Assembly: GCF_003628445.1 (NCBI RefSeq)
Contig: NZ_RBZO01000001.1
Location: 1 to 64,000 of the forward strand
Direction: 5' to 3'
Length of the DNA: 64,000 bases
Source of the DNA: Oceanobacillus bengalensis
GTDB lineage: Bacteria > Bacillota > Bacilli > Bacillales > Amphibacillaceae
Part shown: positions 7,180-16,115 of the stretch, one piece after another
Layout of the letters: the number at the start of each line of letters is the position of its first letter
How positions within the stretch are numbered: the stretch's first letter is position 1
Notes under the pieces: generated by a model
Told to the model about the DNA's origin: nothing
The model's database searches: none
Seen by the model: the letters and a program-made list of their open reading frames with translations, nothing else
Program-made: the position numbers and the translations under genes

Positions 7180-8853
7180 ATGAATTGGCAGGAAGAATAC
7201 GACGTTGTAGTTGTAGGTAGTGGAGCAGGTGGTCTCGTGGCAGCTATTACTGCTGCACATCATGGACTAAATACTGTCATTATTGAAAAAGGAGAGGTAT
7301 GGGGAGGTTCCTCAGCTCTTTCGGGTGGGGGATTGTGGATTCCCAATAACCACGTATCGATAAATGCTGGTCTAGAAGATAGTGAAGAAGAAGCACTCAC
7401 GTATATGAAGGGAGTCATTGAGGATACTGGTCCAGCTTCCACGTACGAACGAAAAGTAGCCTATGTAAAAAACGGACGTAAAATGGTTAGATTTCTAGAG
7501 GATTTAGGTATGAAATGGGTTGCGGGCCCATTATATCCTGATTATTATCCAGAAAAAGCAGGAGGAAAGATTGGTCGATCTATTGAAGGAGAAATTTTTG
7601 ATGTAAAAAAATTAGGCGAATATAAAGATACATTAAGAAAAGGGGAAATAGAAGCACCTATACCTTTATATTCTGGAAAGGTTGCATCCTTACCAAAGGC
7701 ATTTACAAACGCGAAAGATTTTAATTCAGTGGTTGGCATGTTTTTAAATGGATTTAAACATAAGCTCAAAGGAGCCAAAGCTTTATCGATTGGAGCAGGG
7801 TTAGTAAGTCGCTTATTGAAAATCGCTCTTGAAAAAGGTGTAACCCTCAAACTATCCACACCCTTGAAAGATTTGGTTTTTGATGATGAACGGGTGGTAG
7901 GTGTTCAAGCTGAAAATGGCGGTCAACCGTTATGGATTAGAAGTAGAGCAGTCATCTTAGCGGGTGGTGGGTTTGAAAGCAATCCAGAGCTTCGTAAAAA
8001 ATATCATAACGTAGGTACGGAATGGACATCAGCAAGTACAGATAATACAGGAGATATGCTATTAATTGCACAAAAACATAACATTGATACAGCATTATTA
8101 GATGATGCATGGTGGGGCCCAACTACATTAGATGAAACTGGTGCAAGAAAGTTTTTAGTTTATGAACGTTCCATGCCACATTCTATCATTGTCGATCAAA
8201 CAGGTAATCGTTTTTGCAATGAATCCCAATCTTACACGGATGCTGGACACGCAATTCTTGAAACAGAAGAAAAGAATGGGAAGGCAATTCACTCTTGGAT
8301 GATCATGGAAAGTAGACATCGAAATAGATACTTATTTGGTAATATGTTGCCAAGACGAACACCTAAGCAAGCGATTGAAAGCGGTTTCTTAGTTAAAGCT
8401 AACTCCATAGAGGAGCTTGCAGAGAAGTGTCAGATTGATTATGAAGGATTAAAAGCTACTATTAAAAGGTTTAACCAATTTGCAGAGAATGGGGTAGATG
8501 AAGACTTTGGTCGTGGGAATTCAGCCTATGATAATTATTATGGAGACCCTAGATATGAAAACCCAAATTTAGGTGCAATTGAAAAAGCACCATTCTATGC
8601 GTGTAAGATTTTTCCTGGAGATTTAGGTACAAAGGGTGGTATTGTCGCGAATGAGCATGGCCAAGCACTAACCAATAACAAGCCGATTGAAGGATTATAT
8701 GCAACTGGAAATTGTTCAGCATCTGTAATGGGCCGAGTATATCCTGGTCCAGGCTCTACCATTGGACCAACGACTGTATTTGGATATATATCAGCAAATC
8801 ATATTAAGGAGAATATAGCTACGTCGGAAAAGCCAGAATCAGAAATTAGTTAG
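7180..8853 (+). CDS. FAD-dependent 3-ketosteroid dehydrogenase-like flavoprotein
   Basis: A 557-residue FAD enzyme of the fumarate-reductase/3-ketosteroid delta-1-dehydrogenase group. The dinucleotide motif VVVGSGAGG is at 10-18, followed by GGSSALSGGGLWIP. The C-terminal motif RVYPGPGSTIGPTTVFGY includes Tyr521 and Gly525, equivalent to the YPGPG active-site residues of Rhodococcus KstD. Of two adjacent ATGs, the second (7180) is 6 nt from AGGAGG and is preferred. It is probably cytosolic and desaturates a ketone ring; the true substrate may be a terpenoid or another cyclic ketone. The divergent TetR gene is the likely regulator. Confidence 0.8.
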   Translation: MNWQEEYDVVVVGSGAGGLVAAITAAHHGLNTVIIEKGEVWGGSSALSGGGLWIPNNHVSINAGLEDSEEEALTYMKGVIEDTGPASTYERKVAYVKNGRKMVRFLEDLGMKWVAGPLYPDYYPEKAGGKIGRSIEGEIFDVKKLGEYKDTLRKGEIEAPIPLYSGKVASLPKAFTNAKDFNSVVGMFLNGFKHKLKGAKALSIGAGLVSRLLKIALEKGVTLKLSTPLKDLVFDDERVVGVQAENGGQPLWIRSRAVILAGGGFESNPELRKKYHNVGTEWTSASTDNTGDMLLIAQKHNIDTALLDDAWWGPTTLDETGARKFLVYERSMPHSIIVDQTGNRFCNESQSYTDAGHAILETEEKNGKAIHSWMIMESRHRNRYLFGNMLPRRTPKQAIESGFLVKANSIEELAEKCQIDYEGLKATIKRFNQFAENGVDEDFGRGNSAYDNYYGDPRYENPNLGAIEKAPFYACKIFPGDLGTKGGIVANEHGQALTNNKPIEGLYATGNCSASVMGRVYPGPGSTIGPTTVFGYISANHIKENIATSEKPESEIS

Positions 8854-8912
8854 ATTAAAATGGTTAGATGCTAGTTTTAGATACTCTGCTTTATGGATCG
8901 GTAGTGTCTGTT

Positions 8913-8963
8913 TGGTGTCAGTCCAATTCCTCTATTACTCTAGTGTTGTAGGGACTGACACTA
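8913..8963 (+). terminator. hairpin after the flavoprotein gene
   Basis: TGGTGTCAGTCC pairs with GGGACTGACACTA over about 11 bp with a long loop. The GGGACTGACAC core resembles dispersed intergenic hairpins elsewhere in the window. Confidence 0.5.
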
Positions 8964-9086
8964 TTTGCCTGTTGAAACTTGAGATAAAATACATTTCTAT
9001 TTAAGTAAAGTCTTTTGCAGGACAACTGTAATGACTTAACCCAAAAAAAAATTACATTTCTACTCTGACTAACTGATGGAATCATC

Positions 9087-9986
9087 TTACATCAAGATAC
9101 TATTAACCTCTTCAATATAAAGTTTGGCTTCTTCGGAAAGCTTATAATCAAACTTTTTAATCCAACCAAATTTAAAAGATGTATCAAATAAATCACCAGT
9201 ATCTAAAGCCTTAACTCTTTTAGAAGATAGAGTGGGATGTTGAAATTTTGTAGAAATATCATGTCCAATTGTTACTGCACCATGTTCTACGACAGCTTTA
9301 TTAATTATTTCTAAATTCGTTGTTTGGAAGAAAATATCAATTGGTCCAAATAATCTTTGGAAATTAGAAACAAAGTCCAGAACATATTCATCTTTATATA
9401 AAACAAATTGTTGTTCTTTCAGTACATCTGGAAGAATACTTTTGTTTGAATGTGTTAATCCAGATCGTTCAGAAGCATAGACTAAGAGTTTCCCCTCTGT
9501 AATCGGAGTAAATTGTAGTCCAGTAACAAGGTCGAAATTCCCTTTATTTACAGCGATAAACCCTGTGTCAATTTCATCATTTTTTATATCTTCAACGATT
9601 TTCAAACTTGCTTTCTCATTTACCTCAATCTTTAAGTTTGAGCCCTTTTCCTTGAATGATAAATATGTATCTACTATCGGACTTATTAGGCCGGGAATTA
9701 AGGATATTCGAAGTGAATCATTGAAGTTGTTTATTTGATTCGCTTCTTTCTTTAATTGAAAAATTGAATATAGTACGTTTTGTGCCTTTTCTATTAAACG
9801 ATCTCCTTCTCTTGTAGTGATGACTCCGGCCCTAGAACGAATAAAAATTTTCACATTTAGTTCGGACTCTAACTTTGTAATAGCCTGACTTAAAGCAGAC
9901 TGACTAATGTTTAAGTTTTTTGCAGCAGCAGCTAATGATTTAGATTTTGCTACTTCAACAATATAGGTTAATTGTTCGATACTCAT
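9087..9986 (-). CDS. LysR family transcriptional regulator
   Basis: A 299-residue LTTR with an N-terminal winged helix-turn-helix (MSIEQLTYIVEVAKSKSLAA, NISQSALSQAITKLE) and a periplasmic-binding-like effector domain. It is divergent from the dehydrogenase gene at 10094 with about 107 bp between, the standard arrangement for an LTTR and its target. A long inverted repeat in the spacer is a good operator candidate. The effector is unknown. Confidence 0.9.
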   Translation of the reverse strand: MSIEQLTYIVEVAKSKSLAAAAKNLNISQSALSQAITKLESELNVKIFIRSRAGVITTREGDRLIEKAQNVLYSIFQLKKEANQINNFNDSLRISLIPGLISPIVDTYLSFKEKGSNLKIEVNEKASLKIVEDIKNDEIDTGFIAVNKGNFDLVTGLQFTPITEGKLLVYASERSGLTHSNKSILPDVLKEQQFVLYKDEYVLDFVSNFQRLFGPIDIFFQTTNLEIINKAVVEHGAVTIGHDISTKFQHPTLSSKRVKALDTGDLFDTSFKFGWIKKFDYKLSEEAKLYIEEVNSILM

Positions 9987-10000
9987 TCCATCATTCCTTA

Positions 10001-10040
10001 AGTAAAAGTTAACATATATTAAATTATATTAACTTTTACT
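10001..10040. promoter_or_regulatory. LysR operator candidate (12-bp inverted repeat)
   Basis: AGTAAAAGTTAA and TTAACTTTTACT are perfect inverted copies separated by 16 A/T-rich bases. The right arm includes the -35 of the dehydrogenase promoter, so binding would affect both divergent genes. Confidence 0.55.
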
Positions 10041-10062
10041 AAATATTTCAAATTGATATAAT
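10035..10062 (+). promoter_or_regulatory. sigma-A promoter for the dehydrogenase operon
   Basis: TTTACT, a 16-bp spacer, then the consensus TATAAT at 10057-10062, about 30 bp before the gene start. Confidence 0.6.
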
Positions 10063-10093
10063 AGAATGGTAAACATAAAGAGGGGGAGTAATG

Positions 10094-11137
10094 ATGAAAG
10101 CAGCAGTATGGCATGATATAAAAGATTTACGTGTTGAGGAAATACAAGAACCCAACGTTTCATCTGGTCAAGTAAAGGTGAAAGTAGAATGGGCAGGTAT
10201 TTGTGGAAGTGACCTTCATGCGTATTCAGATGGATTATCTTTGGAACCGCATCCAATTAGCGGTCAAAAACCACCACTTACACTAGGACATGAATTTTCA
10301 GGAACAATCGTGGAAGTTGCAGATGATGTTACTAGCCGTCAAGTAGGTGAAAGAGTTGCTATTGAGCCTTTAATTTACTGTGGGGAATGTGATGCGTGTA
10401 AAAGAGGATATTATAATCAATGTGGCAAAGTTGGATTTGTCGGACTACAACGTGATGGCGGTTTTGCTGAATATGTAATTATTGATGAGAATATGGCACA
10501 TGTACTACCTGAAAATGTATCCTTTGAAGAAGGAGCGTTAGTCGAGCCTACAGCAGTTTCTTTTTATGCAGTTAGAGAAAGTAAATTAAAAGCAGGGGAC
10601 TCTGTTGTGATTTTTGGTGCAGGTCCAATTGGATTATTGACTTTGTTATCTGTTAGAGCAGCTGGAGCAGCAAAAATCATTGTTGTTGATCTATCAGAAG
10701 AGCGTTTAGAAAAGGCAAAAGAATTAGGTGCTACAACTGTTATTAATGGAATGCGTGATGATATTGTGGAAACTATTCTTGGGCTAACAAACGGTGGAGT
10801 TAGTGTTGCTTATGAGTGTGCAGGTGCACAACCGACAATGACGCATGCCGTTGCATCTGTAAAACAAGGTGGACAAGTTATGGCAATTGCTGTTTTTGCA
10901 AAGCCTATTGCAGTTGATATGGGACAGCTTTTGTTTAAGGCGGCAGATATTACATCAACACTTGCTTATAGACATGTATTCCCTGAAGTGATTGATATGA
11001 TATCAACTGGCAGATTAGATGTAAAACCTGTTATTACGAAGAAAATTGAACTTGAAGATATCGTTGAAGAAGGATTTAATCAACTAATTAACGATAAGAA
11101 ACAAGCAAAAATTTTAGTAAAGCCTTCAAATAATTAA
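10094..11137 (+). CDS. zinc-dependent alcohol dehydrogenase, 2,3-butanediol dehydrogenase type
   Basis: A 347-residue medium-chain dehydrogenase. It shows the catalytic zinc ligands in GICGSDLH and GHEFSG, the structural zinc cysteines in CGECDACKRGYYNQC, and the NAD-binding GAGPIGLL. This layout matches (R,R)-butanediol/sorbitol-type dehydrogenases (BdhA-like). The second of two adjacent ATGs has the better distance from GGGGGAG. It is co-transcribed with the SDR at 11164 (26-bp gap). Together they would interconvert a diol, hydroxyketone and diketone such as acetoin; the substrate is inferred, not shown. Confidence 0.82.
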   Translation: MKAAVWHDIKDLRVEEIQEPNVSSGQVKVKVEWAGICGSDLHAYSDGLSLEPHPISGQKPPLTLGHEFSGTIVEVADDVTSRQVGERVAIEPLIYCGECDACKRGYYNQCGKVGFVGLQRDGGFAEYVIIDENMAHVLPENVSFEEGALVEPTAVSFYAVRESKLKAGDSVVIFGAGPIGLLTLLSVRAAGAAKIIVVDLSEERLEKAKELGATTVINGMRDDIVETILGLTNGGVSVAYECAGAQPTMTHAVASVKQGGQVMAIAVFAKPIAVDMGQLLFKAADITSTLAYRHVFPEVIDMISTGRLDVKPVITKKIELEDIVEEGFNQLINDKKQAKILVKPSNN

Positions 11138-11163
11138 TTCATTTAAATCAAGGAGGAATTGTT

Positions 11164-11934
11164 ATGTCTAATGAATCAGGTAAAGTTGCAATTGTCACTG
11201 GTGGAGCTTCAGGAATTGGTTATGCTATTGTTCAACGCTTATTAAAAGCGGATGTAAAAGTAGCTGTTGCTGATCTAAATCTGGATAAATTAAAAGATAT
11301 GGAAGAAAAGCACAAAGGAAATTTGATTGGCTGCGTAACTAACGTAACAAAAGAAGCAGATATTCAAAACTTAGTTCAAAAAACGGTTGAAACATTTGGT
11401 GGACTGGATTATGCATTCAATGTTGCAGGTGCTTCTAAATCAGGTGCAATTGTTGACCAGAGTGAAGAAGATTGGGACTTTACGGTAGATTTATGTTTGA
11501 AAGGTGTATTTTTATCTGTAAAACATGAAGCGAAATACATGAAGGAACATGGTGGTGGTGCCATAGTCAATGTGGCATCCTTAAATGCACACGTTCCAAT
11601 GTTTTATGGAGCTGCTTATTCTTCTGCGAAAGCTGGCGTTGAAATGTTGACGAAGAATGCTGCTTTAGAATTATCACAACATAATATACGTGTAAATGCT
11701 ATTCTTCCTGGATTAGTATCGACTCCTTTAACAAGTGGATTGACCCAAGTAGAAGCAATTAATGATGCCTATATGGAACGTATACCTATGCGGCGTGCGG
11801 GGGATCCAGATGAAATGGCAGGTCCAGCAATGTTCTTGGTCAGTGATGATGCTACTTACGTGAATGGTGCAAGTTTAGTAGTGGATGGAGCTTGGGCTGT
11901 AACTGGATATCCAGACTTAAGTAAATTTATGTGA
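11164..11934 (+). CDS. short-chain dehydrogenase/reductase
   Basis: A 256-residue classical SDR. The cofactor motif TGGASGIG is near residue 13-20, NVAGAS matches the NNAG position, the catalytic serine is in VNVASLN, and YSSAK gives the Tyr and Lys. LVVDGAWAVTG replaces the common VDGG ending. The ATG follows AAGGAGGAATTGTT. It is the second gene of the LysR-linked operon. An acetoin/diacetyl or sugar-alcohol reductase is plausible but not distinguishable. Confidence 0.87.
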   Translation: MSNESGKVAIVTGGASGIGYAIVQRLLKADVKVAVADLNLDKLKDMEEKHKGNLIGCVTNVTKEADIQNLVQKTVETFGGLDYAFNVAGASKSGAIVDQSEEDWDFTVDLCLKGVFLSVKHEAKYMKEHGGGAIVNVASLNAHVPMFYGAAYSSAKAGVEMLTKNAALELSQHNIRVNAILPGLVSTPLTSGLTQVEAINDAYMERIPMRRAGDPDEMAGPAMFLVSDDATYVNGASLVVDGAWAVTGYPDLSKFM

Positions 11935-11961
11935 GAAGCAGTAGTAGATATTTAGCGACTA

Positions 11962-12028
11962 TTTTATTTGAGGTTCTTCTCGACAAATTTCAACAAAATT
12001 CGAGGAGTGACAGGCACCTTAAATAAAA
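11962..12028. repeat. imperfect hairpin element containing a GTGACAGGCACC core
   Basis: TTTTATTTGAGG (11962-11973) pairs with CCTTAAATAAAA (12017-12028) at 11 of 12 positions. The interior holds GTGACAGGCACC, a word that recurs in fragments near 18686, 19065 and 41880. It may also end the SDR transcript. Confidence 0.45.
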
Positions 12029-12125
12029 ATCCCTTAAGTTGTCGAAAGATTTATGTTCCATATTACGTTAAATGTAGTAAAATGAGTTGGTACTTACTAA
12101 ATGAAGAGGGAGAAAGGGAGAAATT

Positions 12126-13487
12126 TTGAACATAGAGAAAAATAAATACCAGGATCAGTCATTGTTTAGTATCACATGGCCGCTTTTTATAGAAATATCA
12201 CTTCATATGAGTATGGGGATTATTGCTACCCTAGTCTTAAGTGGATATGCAGATAATGCGGTTGCTGGGGTTGGTGTAGCCAATCAGATTATCAACATAT
12301 TTATATTAGTATTTAACGTCACTGCAATTGGTGCTACCATTCTTATCGGTCAAAACTTAGGAGCAAATAATATCGCACGTGCTAGACAACTAGCCCGCTC
12401 TGCTTTTGGTATGAACTTCTGGGTTGGGATTGTGATGACCATTGTTGTCGTAACCTTTGGAGGTTTACTATTAAACTTTTATGGGCTGAGTGGAGAAGTT
12501 TATGAGTACGCGCATATATTCCTTACTATCACAGGGCTATCGCTTATCCTTGAATCGGTTTCGTTAGCATTGAGTGCCGTATTACGTAGTTATGGGCATA
12601 CAAGAGAAACGATGTATGTAACGGTTATTATGAATGTAATTAGTATCTTTGGTTATTTTATTGCCATTAAAGGGTGGTTCGGGATTCCAGTCACTGGTGT
12701 TGCCGGGGTTTCCGTATCGATTATAGTAGCTCGAATCTTCTTAGTTACAGCATTGTTATATTTTGTGTATAAAAAGCTCGCAATAAAATTCCATATAAAA
12801 GACGTACTTAAGATTGATAAAACAGATGTGAAGGGACTTCTTCAGATTGGAGTACCATCTGCCGGTGAGAATCTTTCTTACCAACTGTCTCAAGTAGTTA
12901 TCACAAGCTTTGTCGTGATGATTGGGGATGCAGCCTTAGCTGCTAGGGTATACATTTTAAATATATCCATGGTCTGCTTCCTGTTTTCGATGGCTATTGC
13001 ACAGGGGACACAGCTACTTGTAGCACGTTACATTGGTGCCAAGCAGTATGAGCGCGCACTAAAGCGTGGATTGAAGACTTTAAAAATTGCCATGATCGTT
13101 TCAACCGTTGCATCACTTGCTGTTGCGTTCATTGGCGACCCAATATTATCGATCTTTACTACCAACCCGGAAATTCTTGTTATCGCCATTCCGGTGTTAT
13201 GGGCAATTGTGTTTATTGAGCCAGGTCGAGCGATGAATATCGTATTAATGGGTTCCTTAAAATCTGTAGGGGACGTTCGCTTTCCCGTTGTTATCGGTGT
13301 GATATCGATGTGGGGAGTAGCGGTGTTACTTAGTTACTTCTTCGGAATTACACTTGGGCTAGGTTTACTTGGTGTGTGGATAGCACAAGGTGTAGACGAA
13401 TGGTTTAGAGGATTATTTGCGTTAAAACGTTGGAAATCACAACCTTGGTTAAAGAAAAAAATGGTAAGGCAAGCTGCAGAAGCATGA
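12126..13487 (+). CDS. MATE family efflux transporter
   Basis: A 453-residue inner-membrane exporter with twelve predicted helices in two homologous halves (each begins with a PLFIEISLHM- or VPSAGENLSYQLSQ-like segment). MATE proteins extrude cationic drugs or metabolites using sodium or proton gradients. The start is TTG, about 7 nt after GGGAGAAA. The last codons (AEA) and the TGA lie inside a repeat hairpin that also forms the terminator. Confidence 0.88.
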   Translation: MNIEKNKYQDQSLFSITWPLFIEISLHMSMGIIATLVLSGYADNAVAGVGVANQIINIFILVFNVTAIGATILIGQNLGANNIARARQLARSAFGMNFWVGIVMTIVVVTFGGLLLNFYGLSGEVYEYAHIFLTITGLSLILESVSLALSAVLRSYGHTRETMYVTVIMNVISIFGYFIAIKGWFGIPVTGVAGVSVSIIVARIFLVTALLYFVYKKLAIKFHIKDVLKIDKTDVKGLLQIGVPSAGENLSYQLSQVVITSFVVMIGDAALAARVYILNISMVCFLFSMAIAQGTQLLVARYIGAKQYERALKRGLKTLKIAMIVSTVASLAVAFIGDPILSIFTTNPEILVIAIPVLWAIVFIEPGRAMNIVLMGSLKSVGDVRFPVVIGVISMWGVAVLLSYFFGITLGLGLLGVWIAQGVDEWFRGLFALKRWKSQPWLKKKMVRQAAEA

Positions 13488-13512
13488 GGGACGGTTCTCA
13501 TGCTTCTTTTTT
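13478..13512 (+). terminator. terminator overlapping the MATE stop codon
   Basis: AGAAGCATGAG and CTCATGCTTCT pair perfectly over 11 bp around GGACGGTT, followed by TTTTTT. The TGA stop of the MATE gene is inside the left arm. It is one copy of the GGGACGGTTCT element. Confidence 0.85.
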
Positions 13513-13540
13513 GTCTGATGGAAGCAAGAACTGTCTTCAT
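13481..13540. repeat. GGGACGGTTCT hairpin element, copy at MATE 3' end
   Basis: GGACGGTTCT at the left is answered by AAGAACTGTC at the right, with GAAGC and GCTTC inside. The same layout is found at 58295 and 60095. Confidence 0.7.
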
Positions 13541-13657
13541 AATCTTGAAACTTTCTAACAGATGTAATCGTATTTCTAATAACAGGAATATTTTAGGTAA
13601 TGGCTAGAGATCATACGTACCTAATATAACAATTAATAAATGAGGAGATTGCTATTT

Positions 13658-14148
13658 ATGAGTGCTAGAAACTTAGAACATACGTTATCATCTTCTTACC
13701 CAAAAATTCGTATGATATCTGATTCTATTGGCAATATGATTGGATTTTTGGTACTAGGGGTATTGTTTGGGTTGGATTTTAATTTGAATGGCCAACATGG
13801 GTTTTTTGGCTTTTGATTGGCTTAGTCGTACTTAACATCTTAGGAACAATTTGGTCATTAATTGAACCAACCTATCTTTACAAAAGTTGGAGTTACCAGT
13901 TTGATGATGATTACCTTCAATTAAGTTATGGAATTTTAAAAAGAGAATGGGTAACTATTCCGATGACGAAGATACAATCCGTTTCAACGAGTCAGGGCCC
14001 CATTATGAAACAGTATCACGTGCGCCAGGTCAAAGTAGAAACAATGGGTTCTTCCCATGCTATTCCAGCTTTAGAAGAAGAGATTGCACTTCGGTTAAGA
14101 AAAAAGCTAGCCGAATATGCAAAGCTTAAGGAAGTGGATGACAAATGA
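13658..14148 (+). pseudogene. ydbS: YdbS-like PH-domain membrane protein, frameshifted
   Basis: An ATG at 13658 (after AATGAGGAGATTG) opens a frame that stops at 13816 after 52 residues. The continuation is in another frame: reading from about 13783 gives WPTWVFWLLIGLVVLN, then a bacterial PH (bPH2/DUF304) domain with MTKIQSVSTSQGPIMKQY and a stop at 14148. One missing T in the AATTTGAA tract near 13781-13788 restores a protein of about 163 residues with the membrane segments expected for YdbS. It overlaps the ydbT start by ATGA. This may be a real mutation or a base-call error. Confidence 0.7.
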
Positions 14149-15659
14149 GGTATCATCCGTTAACGATTGCTTTTCGAATCTATCAATTGGTGAAAAGTAA
14201 TCTATTATTTGCGCTTATTTTATTTGTTTTTCAGAAGGATTCGGAATTCTGGCTTTGGAAATATGGAAAATATGCATTTTTATTATTTATTATATTGCGC
14301 TTAATTTATATTGTAACAGCTTGGTTCGTGGAGAAATATGAATGGAAAGACCTTATGTTCCATATACATAAAGGAATTTTTGTGAAACGTACAAGTACCA
14401 TTCCGTTTTCCAAAATTCAAAATGTGACGAGGAAGACAACCGTCTTTCATAAGCTTGTTGGACTTACTTCCTTAACATTTGAAACTGCGATGGACGGGGA
14501 AGATGATGCAATCCATTTTGAGGTGTTGACTGAGAAGCAAGCGAATGATTTGATAGATTTAGTACAACCGGGGAAACAAACAATTCTGCAAAAGGAACAA
14601 GCTGATATAGCGCAAATGGATGAGCAAGAAAATGAAGATTTAGAACAGGAAGCGGTGCAGCAAAAGAATCGGATGGTTCATTTTACACCAAAGCGAAAAG
14701 ACTTATGGAAGGCAAGTTTTACATCTTTAAGTTTTTTGGCAATTATTCCAATTGCAGTTGGTGCATTCGATTATATCGGACCATTGTTACCAGAAACAGA
14801 TCAGGTTGAGGGCTTGTTTCAGGTGTTCCTTAATAGCAAGTGGCTGCTTTTTGTAATTATAATATTGGCCGTTATTGTTGCCGTTTCTTTTGGTGTTGGT
14901 AGAACGTTTATCCGTTATGGTAAATATAAAATCTCCTCTGATGCTAGCTATATCTATATTGATAGAGGAGTACTGGATGAGAGTTATTTTGCCATTGAAA
15001 AGCGAAAAATTCAGGGGCTTGAAATTGAGCAAACATGGATAAAACGAATATTTGGCTTAGCGGAAGTAAAATTAATTAGCACAGCCAATCCAAAAAATGT
15101 GGACGGCTCCGTAAATGTGAACTCACTATATCCATTTTTGCCTGTGAATAAAGCGTACCACTTAATAAAGGAATTACTGCCCATCTATCAATTGAATGGA
15201 CAGTTAGAAAGGTTACCACGCAAATCATTGTGGGTTAAATTGTTAAGACCTAGTTGGATATGGATAGTGGCAACAATTGGTTTGGCCTATTTTAAGCCTG
15301 CTATATTTCAAATTGATCAAGCATGGTGGATCGTTAGTCTACTTTTATTATGTTGTATTCTATTGCACCGGATCCTTGATTATATTCATACAAGATATGC
15401 AGTTTCCGAGGACCAGGTACAATGGTGGCACGGAGGTTTGACAAGTCGCATGTTCATTACCAAAAGGAAAAACGTGGTTGAAATCACGAATTCCCAAACG
15501 TTACTACAAAAATATTTTCAAGTTGCTTCTGTTACAACGACGAATCGTTCTGTTCCAGCACATAAGGAAAAAATCAATGATATTCCGTTACCATATGCAA
15601 TTGATATTGAAGATTGGTATCTTAAGCGTAAGGAGGATGTGGAATTTGAAGAAGCATGA
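14145..15659 (+). CDS. ydbT: YdbT-like membrane protein with PH domains
   Basis: A 504-residue protein with membrane helix pairs near residues 15-60, 190-260 and 365-400, and three bPH2 (DUF304) modules: FHIHKGIFVKRTSTIPFSKI, YIYIDRGVLDESYFAIEKRK and WWHGGLTSRMFITKRKN. It is the usual partner of YdbS. In B. subtilis the pair is linked to resistance to envelope-active antimicrobials, with unknown mechanism. Start is translationally coupled to ydbS (ATGA overlap). It ends EEA-stop inside a GGGAC repeat hairpin. Confidence 0.85.
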   Translation: MRYHPLTIAFRIYQLVKSNLLFALILFVFQKDSEFWLWKYGKYAFLLFIILRLIYIVTAWFVEKYEWKDLMFHIHKGIFVKRTSTIPFSKIQNVTRKTTVFHKLVGLTSLTFETAMDGEDDAIHFEVLTEKQANDLIDLVQPGKQTILQKEQADIAQMDEQENEDLEQEAVQQKNRMVHFTPKRKDLWKASFTSLSFLAIIPIAVGAFDYIGPLLPETDQVEGLFQVFLNSKWLLFVIIILAVIVAVSFGVGRTFIRYGKYKISSDASYIYIDRGVLDESYFAIEKRKIQGLEIEQTWIKRIFGLAEVKLISTANPKNVDGSVNVNSLYPFLPVNKAYHLIKELLPIYQLNGQLERLPRKSLWVKLLRPSWIWIVATIGLAYFKPAIFQIDQAWWIVSLLLLCCILLHRILDYIHTRYAVSEDQVQWWHGGLTSRMFITKRKNVVEITNSQTLLQKYFQVASVTTTNRSVPAHKEKINDIPLPYAIDIEDWYLKRKEDVEFEEA

Positions 15660-15682
15660 GGGACAGTGTGATCCTGTCCCTA
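15648..15682 (+). repeat. GGGAC hairpin element at the ydbT stop codon
   Basis: GAAGCATGAGGGACAG starts like the copies at 13481 and 60095, then AGGGACAG pairs with CTGTCCCT around TGTGATC. The TGA stop of ydbT is in it. Confidence 0.6.
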
Positions 15683-15907
15683 CTGTACTACCTTGGATGT
15701 TTCTGCTTCAAATCCCATCTTATTAATACGCTTAATGATATCGGTAATACTTGTTAATTCCTTGACAAACGTAACAGATGCCTTTTCTGTTTCATAGTCA
15801 ACGTTTACGTGACATACTCCACCCAATTTTGAAACGGACTTTTCTACTTTTTTTGGGCAATTTGGACAATGCATTCCTTTTATATCTAAGTAGACCATTT
15901 CTTTCAT
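15680..15907 (-). CDS. heavy-metal-associated domain protein, CopZ-like
   Basis: A 75-residue single HMA domain with the metal site GMHCPNC (Cys14, Cys17) and the beta-alpha-beta pattern of copper chaperones (VNVDYETEKASVTF). CopZ proteins carry Cu(I) to a P-type ATPase. No such ATPase is next to it here, so the partner is elsewhere or the protein is an orphan. The Pro between the cysteines (CPNC) differs from the usual CxxC of CopZ (CQHC), so another metal is possible. Confidence 0.8.
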   Translation of the reverse strand: MKEMVYLDIKGMHCPNCPKKVEKSVSKLGGVCHVNVDYETEKASVTFVKELTSITDIIKRINKMGFEAETSKVVQ

Positions 15908-16019
15908 TTAATCATTCACCTCCACTCAGCTATTTTATCTTACTAGCATCAAAAGAAATTTATGATAACTCCAGTATTTATTTGGATATAAATTGTGTTC
16001 AAAAGGGAAAGAAATCAAG

Positions 16020-16057
16020 AAAAGGCCACTCACCAAATTTATGGGAAGTGGCCTTTT
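16020..16057. terminator. terminator between convergent transcripts
   Basis: AAAAGGCCACT and AGTGGCCTTTT pair perfectly around a 16-nt loop. It has T-rich sides both ways (TTTTT on plus, TTTTCTTG on minus) and lies 3' of the OsmC gene. Confidence 0.7.
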
Positions 16058-16115
16058 TGTGTACTGTCTATTCGTGAGACTGTAATGAAAATGATAAATG
16101 GTTCAGCCTTGTTTA

